Shown here: positions 53,045-64,000 of the stretch, piece after piece
Numbering within the stretch: the stretch's first letter is position 1
Layout of the letters: each line of letters starts with the position of its first letter
From: Caprella mutica
Lineage: Eukaryota > Arthropoda > Malacostraca > Amphipoda > Caprellidae
DNA: 64,000 nt
Direction of reading: 5' to 3'
Assembly: GCA_947561585.1 (NCBI GenBank)
Contig: CANNZV010001121.1
Span: forward strand, 1-64,000
Position numbers and translations under genes: made by a program
The notes under the pieces: generated by a model
Databases searched by the model: none
The model's input: only the letters and a program-made list of their open reading frames with translations
What the model was told of the DNA's origin: nothing

Positions 53045-53460
53045 GTTATGAAGTCCCCAGGTCATGAGCCGCCCCAGTCATGAACCCCCCATCCCAGGTC
53101 ATGAGCCCCCCCCCCAGGTCATGAGCTCCCCCCCAGGTCATGAGCCCCCCCAGGTCATGAGCCCCCTTAGGTCATGAGCCCCCTTATGTCATGAGCCCCC
53201 TTAGGTCATAAACCCCTCTGGTCACGAGCCCCCTCCCCCTCCCTGTTTTTAAATCCTTATTTACCTAGTTAAACAAATGAAGGACTACTTAGATAGAAAT
53301 AACTGCGAGTTGCTAATGTAGTTTGTTGTACTGCACACTTCATGATTGATTAATGACCTGGCAGGGGGGTCAGGGGGATTAAATAATATAGGTAAATAAG
53401 GATTGAAAAACAGTAGGCTCGTGACCGGAGGGGGGGGGGGGGGGTGCTTATGACCTACAC
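53045..53460. mobile_element. Fold-back element with GGTCATGAGCCCC-arrayed arms (copy 2)
   Basis: Left arm 53049-53240: about ten 17-base units GGTCATGAGCCCCCTTA with variants. Right arm is shorter: GGCTCGTGACCGG near 53408 and a G-run ending GGTGCTTATGACCTACAC (53444-53461). The interior shares GTTTTTAAATCCTTATTTAC and the CTGCACACTTCATGATT segment with copy 1. No coding capacity and no certain target duplication. Confidence 0.78.
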
Positions 53461-53461
53461 C

Positions 53462-54389
53462 CCCGAGGAACAGTTATCAAAGTTGGCGACCTAATCTCTT
53501 ACTACTCTCCCCATCTATATTAATTTTGTAGGTATCTTTACATTTTTTATTATTAGTAACAAGTGATACTCATTTTACAAACTTTGACAATCAGTTAGAA
53601 AGAAAAATACATATATAAGTGAGATTTACAATGTATAGCTTAAGTTTACCAATAAATAAAGTTAAAGCTATCTACTTCACTCTTATAACCTTACCACTAC
53701 TCTTGACAGTCTATTATATCGTAAATGGAAAAGGAGATGGTGTGCCTTCAGCACCGAACTGTTGTAGCTAATTTGTAATGAATTATTTTACCATGTTTAT
53801 TTTTTTTAACGCTACTTGCAGTTTTGGAAAATAGCGCAAGCTTATATTCATCAATTGCGAGGTCTTAGATTTTTGTATTAGCAAGGCTTCATTTCCCATC
53901 ATCTCCTTCCATTCACCATCGCCACAGGTGCTTGTGACTCTTTTCGTCACAATCCTTGGTAAGTGACAGCATTCACGGAGAAGCTTTTTTTACCATTCAT
54001 TAGTATTGTCACTGACGGGTGGTAGGTGACATTGTTTATAGAGCCACTTTTCTTTCTTCCTGATTCTTCCAGTTCCTTCTATTTAATTTCATTTTGATGT
54101 AGCTAAACGATATGGCCTTTTTGTTCTGAAACAGACATTTAACCCCTACTAAATAAATTTCTCCCTAACTTGAAACGTCAATCACATTATTCAACTAGCT
54201 ATTTAGACATCATGATCATTTTTTACCTTCATGGTAGATATTGACTGGAATATTGCTGCCGAATAACGTCACATTCATAATATAAAGTAAATAAGCGTTA
54301 AACGCGTCAAATTTTATAGTATGAATATGTGCGTTCATATTCAGCTCATTATTGGCGCAGTCAATATCTGCCATGAGGGTATTTTTCTC
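53462..54389. other. Intergenic DNA
   Basis: No gene supported. A 71-codon minus-strand frame (54216-54431) has no motif. Confidence 0.45.
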
Positions 54390-54640
54390 TAGTGTTTCAC
54401 GCGTGGCCACGGACGCTACGCGGTCGCGCATTAGTAGTTAGGACGCGTGTGACAGCAGTTTAGGGTAGCGCCTCAGTGTAGTTCAGTGCAGTGGGGGGGG
54501 ACGTAGAATGAGGTCCCCAAAAGCGGACAAAAATGCTCTGTTGCGGCCTTATCGCGGCCTTCTGCCTGCCATGATGCCGGCCCTGCGTGCCCCACCCACT
54601 GCCCCTATCCTGCACCGAATGTTAACGGGTACTCCGATGC
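54390..54640. other. Isolated GC- and CpG-rich patch
   Basis: Contains GCGTGGCCACGGACGCTACG, CGGTCGCGC and TTGCGGCCTTATCGCGGCCT, in sharp contrast to its AT-rich surroundings. It could be a repeat fragment, a promoter-like island or a piece of foreign origin. No open frame with motifs. Confidence 0.5.
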
Positions 54641-55369
54641 AATAATTATACTATTATTGAACTACTTTGTAACTAAGTATTAGATCTATTTATGGTATGA
54701 ATTCATTACCTTGTATGAACATTTTCTCTTTTATACAAGTTAACGCACTTTTTTTCTAATCCTGTTAATTGCAGTGCTAATTGGGTAAAGGTCCTATCAT
54801 TAGATGCTAGAACCTTAACTCACAAATGATCTATCGATCTTTACTATACGTTTCTTTCATTTGCAAAATATCACATTTTTGTCACACTAAAGAAAGATTA
54901 TGTCAATTTTCATGTAATAATTCAATGATACCAAAATTCTTAAATTCAAGAAGAGTTTTGCATCAATAAGTAAAATTGTTTTATATTTGAGATTTTGACA
55001 ATGAAGAGAAGTTTTCCTTTGCAAATCCAATATCAGAACTTATGAATGCGAATGTAAAATTGTGGAAGATATTGATTGGACTACTTTTCACTTCAAAGTT
55101 CGTGTTTTCAGAAAATGTTATCCGTTCATTTATGAATGGAGGCCCATATTTAAATTTTTTTAATGAAAGTATCATATAATTGAATATTAATACATCTTTC
55201 CTTGCTATTCATTCGAAAACTAATCGCAACATTTCCTTACAATGATTTCAAAAAACGAAACATATGAAGATAGAAAAAATTCTTATTTGAAAGTTTATTT
55301 ATATTAATTTTACGTATTTGCCTATTGGCATTATCTTGAGAATGCATTGCACGTTTTTTAATCCGTTCC
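54641..55369. other. Intergenic DNA
   Basis: AT-rich. Nothing recognised. Confidence 0.45.
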
Positions 55370-55657
55370 CTGTCATGTCAATATACAATAAACAATCATC
55401 TTAAATATTCATGAAGGATGCAGTACAACAAACATGTGAATACAACAAAGTACAAAATGGCCATTTATGTTCAGAGTTTCATAATAATCGTCATTTTTTT
55501 GTTGTAATATTTGTTAAATTCCTCAAAGTAATCTTCATATATTTATATACAAATGAGTATTGTTTTGAAACTCTAACGTAAATGACAGTTATGTAGTTTA
55601 TTGCATCTTCCGGTTTGTTGTACTGAACACTTAATGATTGTTTACAAAGCATGACAG
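55370..55657. mobile_element. Short inverted-repeat element
   Basis: CTGTCATG (55370-55377) and CATGACAG (55650-55657) bound an imperfect palindrome that continues with TAAACAATCAT / ATGATTGTTTA and CAGTACAACAAAC / GTTTGTTGTACTG. 288 bp and non-coding. The inner motif relates to 9.7, 38.6 and 53.3 kb. Confidence 0.7.
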
Positions 55658-55864
55658 AGAAATTTTATATATTAGTATATATCAGTTATATATACATATG
55701 TTAGCATTTGAATTCATAATACATAAAATAAATGTATTAGGGGGTTGAAGAGGATTTACTACTTTCAGATGGATTCTCAATGTTGTGCAAATTAGCTTAT
55801 GGTGCTGACATTTTCCTTTCTGTAAAAAATGAAAAGGATATTTTTTACAAGCATTAATAATTAC

Positions 55865-56045
55865 AATGCAAATGATAACAATTTACAAATAATTACAATT
55901 TATAAATAATTACAATTTACAAATAATAACAATTTACAAATTATTACAATTTACTAATAATTACAATTTACAAATAATTACAATATACAAATAATATCAA
56001 TTTACAATTAATTTCAATTTACAAATAATCACGATATTACAAATA
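55865..56045. repeat. 17-bp minisatellite
   Basis: About ten copies of TTACAAATAATTACAAT with variants. Confidence 0.92.
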
Positions 56046-56739
56046 TTTATAATTTCAGTTGAGTATTACACAACATAGTTTTCCTTAATATTCTGCCAAA
56101 TAGATTATACATAATACGGATGGCATTAAAATTCAAACAAATCGTAAGATCAGCATAATTACATTCCTATTAGGATGATACTTGTTTCATTGCACAATTA
56201 TCTGTAAGCATAATGATATAATTAAAATATACAGTAGAATATTAACTTTTCTAATGCGATATGTAAATCCTACAGTTCCTGTTTTATTACTGCAATATCT
56301 CTCTACCTCCACAGCATACATACATGCATGATTTATTTCTTCATTTCAAATGAATCATTTCTACCATACGATCTGGAATATTAAAAGGGAAAAATATTTC
56401 CCCATGGAAATTGATTCCAGATTTCTTAATTTGCATTGAGTCGAAACATTATTTCCATTCATAAATGTATTATATGGAACTATACAGTTGATCTGGAATA
56501 TCCTTCTAATGGTTATATGAATTCATCTTAAATATTCGTCTATATAGGGATATATTTGATGATGAATAATAAAATATGAAGATGTTAATGATAAATATAT
56601 ATTTCTTCCTTAGGTTTTATTCATCCCCCTCATGCTTTTCTCCTCTTTCTTATTTTCTTTTTCCTACACATTTATCTCCCTTCTGCTCTTTTTCCCTCAC
56701 GTTCATCGGTGTACTGAAAATTGGGTCCTCTCTATTTGG
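56046..56739. other. Intergenic DNA
   Basis: AT-rich, with a C/T-rich patch near 56620-56700. The open frame across it has no motif. Confidence 0.45.
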
Positions 56740-57740
56740 CCTTCTGATAATCGGACAAGGACAATTGAGCCATGTGGCAATTAAGCCACATGAAAATTGG
56801 GCTCAGTACGAACGGGCACAAGATAATTAATAATTAGAATATTTCTAATATGAAAAAATATTTTCGTTTTGCAAAACTTCTTCTCGTTATGCAAAATATA
56901 TTCTCGTTATGAAAAATATAATCTTTCTATTAGAGCCTTTTCTTTTCATGAATAAACACCATTTTCTATGAGAGATATTTCTGAGACTAAACAATTCCTA
57001 GACACAGCAGAAATACTCTATAGTGAACTCCTATTTAGTGAATGAATTAGAATGTAGCCAAAAAAAAAAAAGGTAGTATTATAGGAAACCCCTTAAATAA
57101 CATTTGAAGCTAATCTCCTGTTTCGGAGTTAATGAAAATCTTATAAGAGCTAGTTGTAGTTACTTGAACCAACCATGTCATATAAATGCAATGTAAAATG
57201 TACTTCGTCTGACCAAGCTCAGTTACAGTGATATTTAGTTAATAAAATGGATAAATTCTAAAGGTATTAGTTACATTGAACTAAGAAAAATTGAACAGTT
57301 GTTGGAATAAAATGAGATTATGAGAATACATTTTGTAATATTAATTAATTTATTTATAAAATATTTCAATATTGAAAACTGAACAGGCTTCGAAAATTCA
57401 CGTTAACCTTACTAATTCGACTTGTATGTGCCAGTAATTTCAGAATGTCTTGATGGGCAGCAGTCTTCTATAATACCGACATTTTTATTTTCTATTATTT
57501 CTTTTTATTTTCTATTATTTCTTAATAAAAATAACATGAGGCGTAATTTCAGAGTATAGAAGCAAATATTTTGAATATAAAGCATATTTCAAAGATAATA
57601 TTGCCACAATCCTTATGATAGCAAAGTAACACTTCCTTATTGTATCTGCTGTCCTAATTTTTCAGGGTTTGGGCCCAGTTTTCCGTAGCCCCATTGTCGG
57701 TAGGGCTAATTGTCAGGGTTCAATTGTTCCCTCAGCAGCA
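56740..57740. mobile_element. Possible old fold-back element with GGCAATTAAGCC-type arms
   Basis: Left arm about 56756-56815 has units GGACAATTGAGCCATGT, GGCAATTAAGCCACAT, GAAAATTGGGCTC. Right arm about 57668-57735, read inverted, has GGAACAATTGAACCC, GACAATTAGCCC, GACAATGGGGC, GAAAACTGGGCCC. The interior is AT-rich and non-coding. Pairing is imperfect and boundaries approximate. Confidence 0.5.
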
Positions 57741-60700
57741 AATCATACCAAATGTTTATAGATCGAAAGTGTGGCTGGACTTGTAATCAAGAGACACAAA
57801 AGCGACGAATTAACACACCACAAAATATACAGTAAGCAATTTGCCTCTGAAGAAGGAGAGCTGAATTTATTTAAATGCTCGCACAATGTCTATCAATATT
57901 ATGTAAATATTACGCTTCTAACTCTTCTATAATTTATTATAAATCTAAATTTTTATCTATTGAGAGAAGATAATTATGTAAAGCCTCACTACTTACAATA
58001 ATAAATAAATGTGGATCTCAACTTTTTAAAGGTTTAAGCGAATAAGAAATGTAAAATAATTATACTAGACTGAATCTAAAAATAGGACGATTCAAGCAAG
58101 TATTGCATCTCAAATACCATATTCGAACATGTGAAACTATTCATTCGATTGTGTTTTACTCTTCATAAGCTGTTGGAAGCGAATTAATTAGTAAATTTTA
58201 AGTTGTACAAATTCATTTTTCAAATAAATTATTCAAACCAACTTCGATCTAGCTTCTATAAAGTGTGGAGTTCTTTTTGTATACCAAGATTTTATCTCAA
58301 ATTAATGTTAATTGTTAGCTTTTAAATCCATTTGCATGAAATTATGGGAATTGCACATTTATAATTGGCAACCAATTGATATCCATGTCATTTTTTATGC
58401 ATTTTTATTCTGAATAATCCAAGAAGTGATGGGGATATAAAAATAATCTAACCTCTCCTTTTGGTTTTCATGTAGCATATGAACTCAAAAACGAACGACT
58501 CATTATTAAAATTTGCAATTCAACACACGTTAAAGATGATATATGGTGTTATGCCTATGCATTTGGCTACATAAATCAGGTAAGTGCATATCCGGCTAAT
58601 GAATACTATATGGTATCCATCTTATTCGATATGATGAAACATCATGAGATAACAATATTCATCGCTTGCAAAAGTAAGAACTATTATCAATGTTTTCAAC
58701 GGTCTGGAATGACTAATTTTTGTTTTAGCCATTTCACTCCGAGATATATTTCTGAAGCTGAATGCAATCTGAATGCAATTGTTATATGTATGCATCATAT
58801 GGAGTGTAAGAATGAAAATAATAACTGTATGTATAGTTAGCCAACATGTATTTAAAAGCTAAAATAATTAACCTTGGAACTACCAAAAGGCCTAAAATTC
58901 CCGCTCTGGTGAAAATATAGAAACAGATAATTAAAAGAGAGAATATAATTAAGTGATTAGAAGTTCACACGTGGTTGCGGAATTTGTGGTTTACTAATAT
59001 TAATGGAAAACGTTAAATTTATGAGGATACAAAAATTATATTTGTAATAATTGAAAAATATATTTGAAACTGAATTTAAAATCGTTAAAATATATCTTTA
59101 GGATTAAATCATATTATTTAGTATCCAATAGATCAGTTTCATGGAATAATGACTATTGAGAAGTAACTATCATTTTAATTACTAAACACACACTAGAAAT
59201 TAAATAACTGTTTAATATCCTTTTTAGCAAGACAAGATAAAATATTTATATTTATTCGTACCACTACATGAATAGCACTTAACAGTTATAATTTTTTTGT
59301 CCTTTCAAATATTAATTCAGATTTGTGTACAATAAATAAACTAAAAGGGATAATGAGCTATGTTAAATTTAATATATCTTTTATTTTCCAATAAAAAAAA
59401 TATTTAATCACGCTAGTTATTGTTGCCTCTAACACGTGATATGTATGAAACGTTTCCATTGATTTTAATATTGACCTAGAGTCCTAGAGTGAGGCTTGAT
59501 CTGCTACATATTGTTTAATTATTGTGTCTCAGATCTGGTGAGTGTGACTGTACCGCAGAGAAGTCAATATTGTAAAGTAGCGAAGATATTTGATTTACAG
59601 CTCAGGACTACGAGAGTCTCATGCATATTAACTAATAAATGAACTGAGACGAACATAGATTTAGTTAACAAATCACTGTCTGTGAGAGAGGTGAATAACA
59701 TTACAAATGTAAAACATTCTTGATTATAAAATAAATTTGTATTTTTTTTTGGTTTCTGAAAAAAATTAATATCTGATTTTTTTTTATTTTCATCCTGAAT
59801 CACAATCTGTTACATTCATATATTTTTAATTAAAACATTTGAATACATTCATTTATTTTCAAATAATACATAATAAATATCACATTTTAATATGAATACT
59901 TATCAAAGGAGAATAGTGGCAATTATCTCTTATTACAAATGTACAGATTTCTGTATCAAATATAAAATTATGCAAAGAAAAAGAGTTACAATCTAATAAT
60001 TACATGTAAAGGGCAAAGTACAATATGATCAAGGAACATAATCATTACATGTGCAATGTTCGTATATCTTATGCATGCAATAGAGAATTTATTTCATACA
60101 GGTGTAACGTGGAAGTAGGAAGAGAATCAGAATCATTTGAAGTCACGACTATTATCCTAGTAGAAAAATATTTTAATCGACAGATCGTTTATATAATATT
60201 GTCAAATAAAATGATACCTTGATAGTATTTTATCATAAGTATCATAACTCGTAGGCATTTTATATTGGAAATATCCGACTAGAGATGATAGACTATCAGT
60301 GTTTAAAATTTATGATGATTTAAAATAGGATTTCCGCCGATCAATAATTTATTTTTCATCGAATATAATCATCGATCCAAAAACATCGATATGCGATATC
60401 AATTTTCTACACGGGATACTCAAATGTTATACTGGCACAATGTGAAATTACAGAGTACCTATTTAAAAATTCTATGAGTTTCGTTGTTACGGGACGGGAG
60501 AGTGTCCCGGCAATCTTACCTAAATTTAAAACTCTCCCGGAACTAGGGTGACTGAGACTAATTAAATTGTGATATTTTTTTTTTAGTGCCCAAACGAAGG
60601 AACGAACAAAAGGGTATAAACGCTTTAAACTTTATTCTAATATCAAACACTACAGAATACGAAAAAAGAACACTCACACCAATAAACATGTATATCTATA

Positions 60701-61500
60701 GAAAATATGCAATCCAAATAGTTTAATACACAAAAAATATAAATAAATATGAAATAGGAAGACAAATCAGATTTTATTTAGCAAAGTTAATACCAAAGAA
60801 ACAATGTATTCAAATCAGAAAAATCGAATAGTTTATTACACAAAGTATCAAATGAGGGGCCCCCACAATATATCAATCGAGAAAGTATAATAAAGTGGGT
60901 GAATTATAGTTCAGTTGAAAACCACTTAATTCCAGTTATATCCAAATAAATGTATAGTCCTGTTTTCTATGGCGAGTATACAGAACAAAATAGGGTTTCC
61001 ACAGAATAGGTCTTCTTTGGGCTATAGATATGGGAGACAACACACTTTCCCTCAGAATGCCAAGTGGTTATCAAAATTGTCGGTGGAATTGTACAAGATT
61101 CAGGAGAGACTTTCATTAGCACCGATCAAGACTTTGACGATTCTGTGACCCAGCCCAAGATTTGAAGCCTGTATACAGAGAAAAAAATTCCAACAACGTA
61201 AATAAAACTAATCATAGTACCTTTACAAAAATAAGAATCCATCACAAATTTAAATTTATCACAAAAAATATAAACTCCTTAAAAAACAATGTTGATCTTA
61301 CCTTCTATATGAAGGCAAAAATATCAAAGGGTATTTAATCGATACTCCGGGAAAGTGCACGGGAACAAACTTCACCGATAGCAAAAGTTTAGAGCACAAA
61401 AAATGTCTGGCTCTAATTAATCATAAATCATCAATTTCACAGAAGTAGATAAATTAGTTCATGAGATTTACAAGACTCTATCAACAAAATACAGGGCAAC
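57741..61500. other. Long gene-poor stretch
   Basis: AT-rich with no open frame over about 80 codons showing any motif. A local inverted motif around GGGACGGGAGAGTGTCCCGG lies near 60491. Nothing else recognised. Confidence 0.45.
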
Positions 61501-61504
61501 TTTT

Positions 61505-61640
61505 TTCAAGAGATTTACGAAACTCAATTCACAAAAGGTACGGCAAATACTTAGTTCCGCTCATAAAATTCACGAAACTCAATTCACAAAAGGTACGGGA
61601 ATACTTGTTCCGCTCATAAAATTCACGAAACTCTGCAACG
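61505..61640. repeat. Tandem repeat, unit about 62 bp
   Basis: The phrase ACGAAACTCAATTCACAAAAG recurs at about 61516 and 61571, each followed by GGTACGG and TTCCGCTCATAAAATTC; a third, partial copy follows. Confidence 0.85.
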
Positions 61641-61954
61641 AGGTACAAAAAATAATTATAACTACCAATCTAGTTAATATAGATATTTAGCCCACATCAA
61701 AGAATTGAAAACGCATTTAACAACTATTCTTTTCTTAAATCTTCCCAAAAATTATATATCAAGTCCTATCAATTAGTTAGTTAGTTAGTTTGGAAATATT
61801 AAATTCTCAAAGCTTCCACCTTTACACTAAATCTTAGTTTCCTTTCCAATGAAAAATTAGGGTCGTAAAAGTAATTGTAATTATACATAACAAGTTAGAT
61901 ATCAGATTAACGATGTAATTACCAATAATAGATTTTTAAGATTTAACAAATTTA

Positions 61955-62240
61955 ACACATTTTAAAGTTTCATAGTTTTTAAAGTTTCATAGTTTTTAAA
62001 GTTTCATAGTTTTTAAAGTTTCATAGTTTTTAAAGTTTCATAGATTTTAAAGTTTCATAGATTTTAAAGTTTCATAGATTTTAAAGTTTCATAGATTTTA
62101 AAGTTTCATAGATTTTAAAGTTTCATAGATTTTAAAGTTTCATAGATTTTAAAGTTTCATAGATTTTAAAGTTTCATAGATTTTAAAGTTTCATAGATTT
62201 TAAAGTTTCATAGATTTTAAAGTTTCATAGATTTTAAAGT
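61955..62240. repeat. 18-bp minisatellite
   Basis: About 15 copies of TTTTAAAGTTTCATAGAT. The first five read GTTT in place of GATT. Very regular, so recent expansion or slippage. Confidence 0.96.
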
Positions 62241-62980
62241 ATAAACACCATGTTCAAAAGAATATAAAACAAAAAGTAAAGTTTTTTTTCCCCACTATCC
62301 GAACACTGCACACAAAACACTTTACACTGTAATCAATATAAATCTGAAAGATACATCAAACCAGATAGTTTAAGGTTATGTTCTACTTTCTAGATTCGAA
62401 CAAAGTATTTTTTTTATATCCTCTCACCTACACAGGCCCAATTAAGTAGAAAGAAATACAATTATGGAATTTATATTTTCCTCAATTAAGGTAGGGGTAC
62501 TTCAATAAATATAACAAGTGCGAATCGAGCATTCATCCGAAATACGGTCCTCTTCATCGTATTCACACTCATTACTTCAACTTAGTTTAAGTCATTTGAA
62601 AGATTTTACAGGTACAATGAAGTAAATTAACATACCATGATATTAAATACGGAGAGGTAGTTAATTAAACTAAATTAGATAATGAGGATGGATGAATGAA
62701 CAAGATGTACAATTACATGTAGCAAATCATAAGAAAATTTAATTTCAAAATGTTCAGGTTGATTATATGGTTTCAAATTAGATTCAAGATCATTATATCT
62801 TATGTGAATTCCATTGTTTCATTTTACTTTTTAAATGGCATATATAATGCTGTAATCGAGAGGCATTGGAATAAAATTTTTTTGTTTTGCTTATCCATTC
62901 AGACACTTTTTAGCAACCAAAAATTATATAATACTACACAATAGAAGCACTTGATTGATTTTTTCATGTAAATTTTTGGT
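62241..62980. other. Intergenic DNA
   Basis: AT-rich. Nothing recognised. Confidence 0.45.
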
Positions 62981-63142
62981 GACCGGAAAGATGCCCTCAG
63001 GAAAAAAGCCCACAAGAAAAAAGCCCACAGGAAAAATGCCCACAAGGAAAAATGCCCACAGGGAAAAATGCCCACAAGGAAAAAAGCCAACAGGAAAAAT
63101 AAAAATAAAAGCCCACAGGAAAAAAGACCACACCTTCCTAAT
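62981..63142. repeat. 16-bp arrayed arm (GGAAAAATGCCCACAA)
   Basis: Starts GGTGACCGGAAAGATGCCC and continues as about eight units of GGAAAAATGCCCACAA / GGAAAAAAGCCCACAG. No opposite arm seen in the window. The open frames on both strands here are repeat artefacts. Confidence 0.8.
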
Positions 63143-63420
63143 TTAAAAAAAAATAGAAAAACATAAAGGTGTTTTAAATGAGGACATAAGTTTACAAAAG
63201 CCCAAATATTCAATTAGTTTTCTATGTCTTGAACCTTTAGTCTCATTTTGAAAGCCTTCATCGCTAAGATTAATTGTATACTTGTTGAAATTCAATTTTA
63301 TAGTATGTATATCAATGTGATAATCATCCGTGATTGAATGCTATCTAGTTTCATCATTGAATAAAAACTGTCACAAATTCATCACAATATTTCTTTTTGC
63401 TAAATAAATATACCAAATTC

Positions 63421-63867
63421 AAAATAGGAGCAGGCTTGAGGCAGCGATTAAGTCGATCTGGGCAGTCACTCTGGCAGTCAGAGAGCAGCAGGAGCGCGGC
63501 GCGGGAGCTAAACTCACCGCTTTGAGGTCTAATTCTACTCCGGCGTAACTGAGCAGAACTACTGTGGTCACCTGCTCCTATTTGCCTAAGCAGGCTGCCT
63601 AACTGCGGATACACAGCCCTCAGCCAAAAATCTGCTATACTAGTGATATAATATTACTGTCGTGAGTACAGGCCGCTCATCCGCAGTTAGGTTAGCGCGC
63701 TAGGAAAATAGGAGCAGGTACCCCGAGTAGCTCTGCACAGTAACGCTGGAGTAGAATTAGTTTCCAAAGGGTCAGTTTGGCTCCCACACTGCGTTCTCGC
63801 TGATCTATGACTACCGTGGTCACTATCACAATCGGCTTAACCGCTGCTTCGAACCTGCTCCTATTTT
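63421..63867. mobile_element. Nested inverted-repeat element (447 bp)
   Basis: AAAATAGGAGCAGGCTTGAG at the left and, inverted, AAAATAGGAGCAGGTTCGAA at the right. The same TAGGAGCAGG motif recurs internally in inverted form (CCTGCTCCTATTT near 63568; AAATAGGAGCAGGT near 63706), and the centre pairs again (CTAACTGCGGAT / ATCCGCAGTTAG). GC-rich and non-coding. The flanks (AATTC and CAATT) do not give a clear target duplication. Confidence 0.75.
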
Positions 63868-64000
63868 CAATTGGGTATATTCTTATGTTGATATTAATTA
63901 ACCATCAGTTATATTATTTGATTTTGAATATAACGAAAAAAGCTCATACCGTGCGTATTACATTGTATTATTAACATTTAGTTATGAGATTATTACATTA

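Noticed and set aside
62899..63213. Open frames on both strands with repeated Phe-Phe-Leu or Lys-Lys-Pro-Thr segments
   Set aside because: Artefact of the 16-base array at 62981-63142.
63354..63614. 86-codon minus-strand frame
   Set aside because: Overlaps the nested inverted-repeat element; no conserved motif.

Overview
The window is eukaryotic, intergenic and unusually dense in transposable elements. It is AT-rich, has no operons or ribosome-binding sites, has spliced-looking remnants, and carries I-like and CR1/L2-like non-LTR elements, BEL/Pao and Ty3/gypsy-like LTR elements, and P-element, Tc1/mariner, hAT, Harbinger-like and Mutator-like remnants. That mixture suggests an arthropod (insect or crustacean), but nothing here fixes the species. 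I found no convincing single-copy host gene, tRNA, rRNA or CRISPR array. One 24-base N run (50364-50387) marks an assembly gap.

Layout. 1-2.95 kb: minisatellites and AT-rich DNA. 3.0-8.75 kb: almost complete I-like non-LTR retrotransposon (ORF1 with three zinc knuckles and one internal stop; ORF2 with endonuclease, RT and RNase H and one frameshift). 9.5-10.2 kb: fold-back element with C-rich arrayed arms. 10.75-11.1 and 13.5-13.8 kb: two copies of one MITE. 11.3-12.6 kb: 5' fragment of a second non-LTR element carrying a 2A-type D-I-E-H-N-P-G-P motif. 14.97-20.0 kb: a 5,033-bp element with 60-bp terminal inverted repeats (59/60 matches) and no intact gene, holding six copies of a hairpin-rich repeat. 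21.05-21.94 kb: fold-back element with a perfect 9-bp target duplication. 22.3-23.84 kb: non-autonomous DNA element with long inverted repeats. 24.1-27.8 kb: mariner-like fragment beside a decayed CR1/L2-like element. 28.9-30.2 kb: P-element transposase pseudogene. 30.36-35.88 kb: intact Ty3/gypsy-like LTR element. 36.7-37.1 kb: copia gag fragment. 37.87-39.07 kb: hAT-type non-autonomous element with 8-bp target duplication. 39.6-40.06 kb: Harbinger-like MITE. 40.27-50.23 kb: two tandem copies of another MITE, the second split by an intact BEL/Pao element with equal 1,351-bp LTRs. 52-64 kb: minisatellites, more fold-back elements and long stretches with nothing recognisable.

The only apparently intact protein-coding genes are the gag and pol genes of the gypsy-like element and the gag-pol polyprotein of the BEL element. 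Both elements have exact 5-bp target duplications, and in each the two LTRs look identical apart from one internal 256-bp duplication in the gypsy-like 3' LTR, so both insertions are probably recent.

The most unusual signals are (1) the array of structured repeats inside the 5-kb inverted-repeat element, where hairpin stems are kept although their bases change, and (2) a set of fold-back or single-arm loci at about 9.5, 21, 37.7, 53, 56.7 and 63 kb whose arms are arrays of different 15-17-bp units that share one layout.
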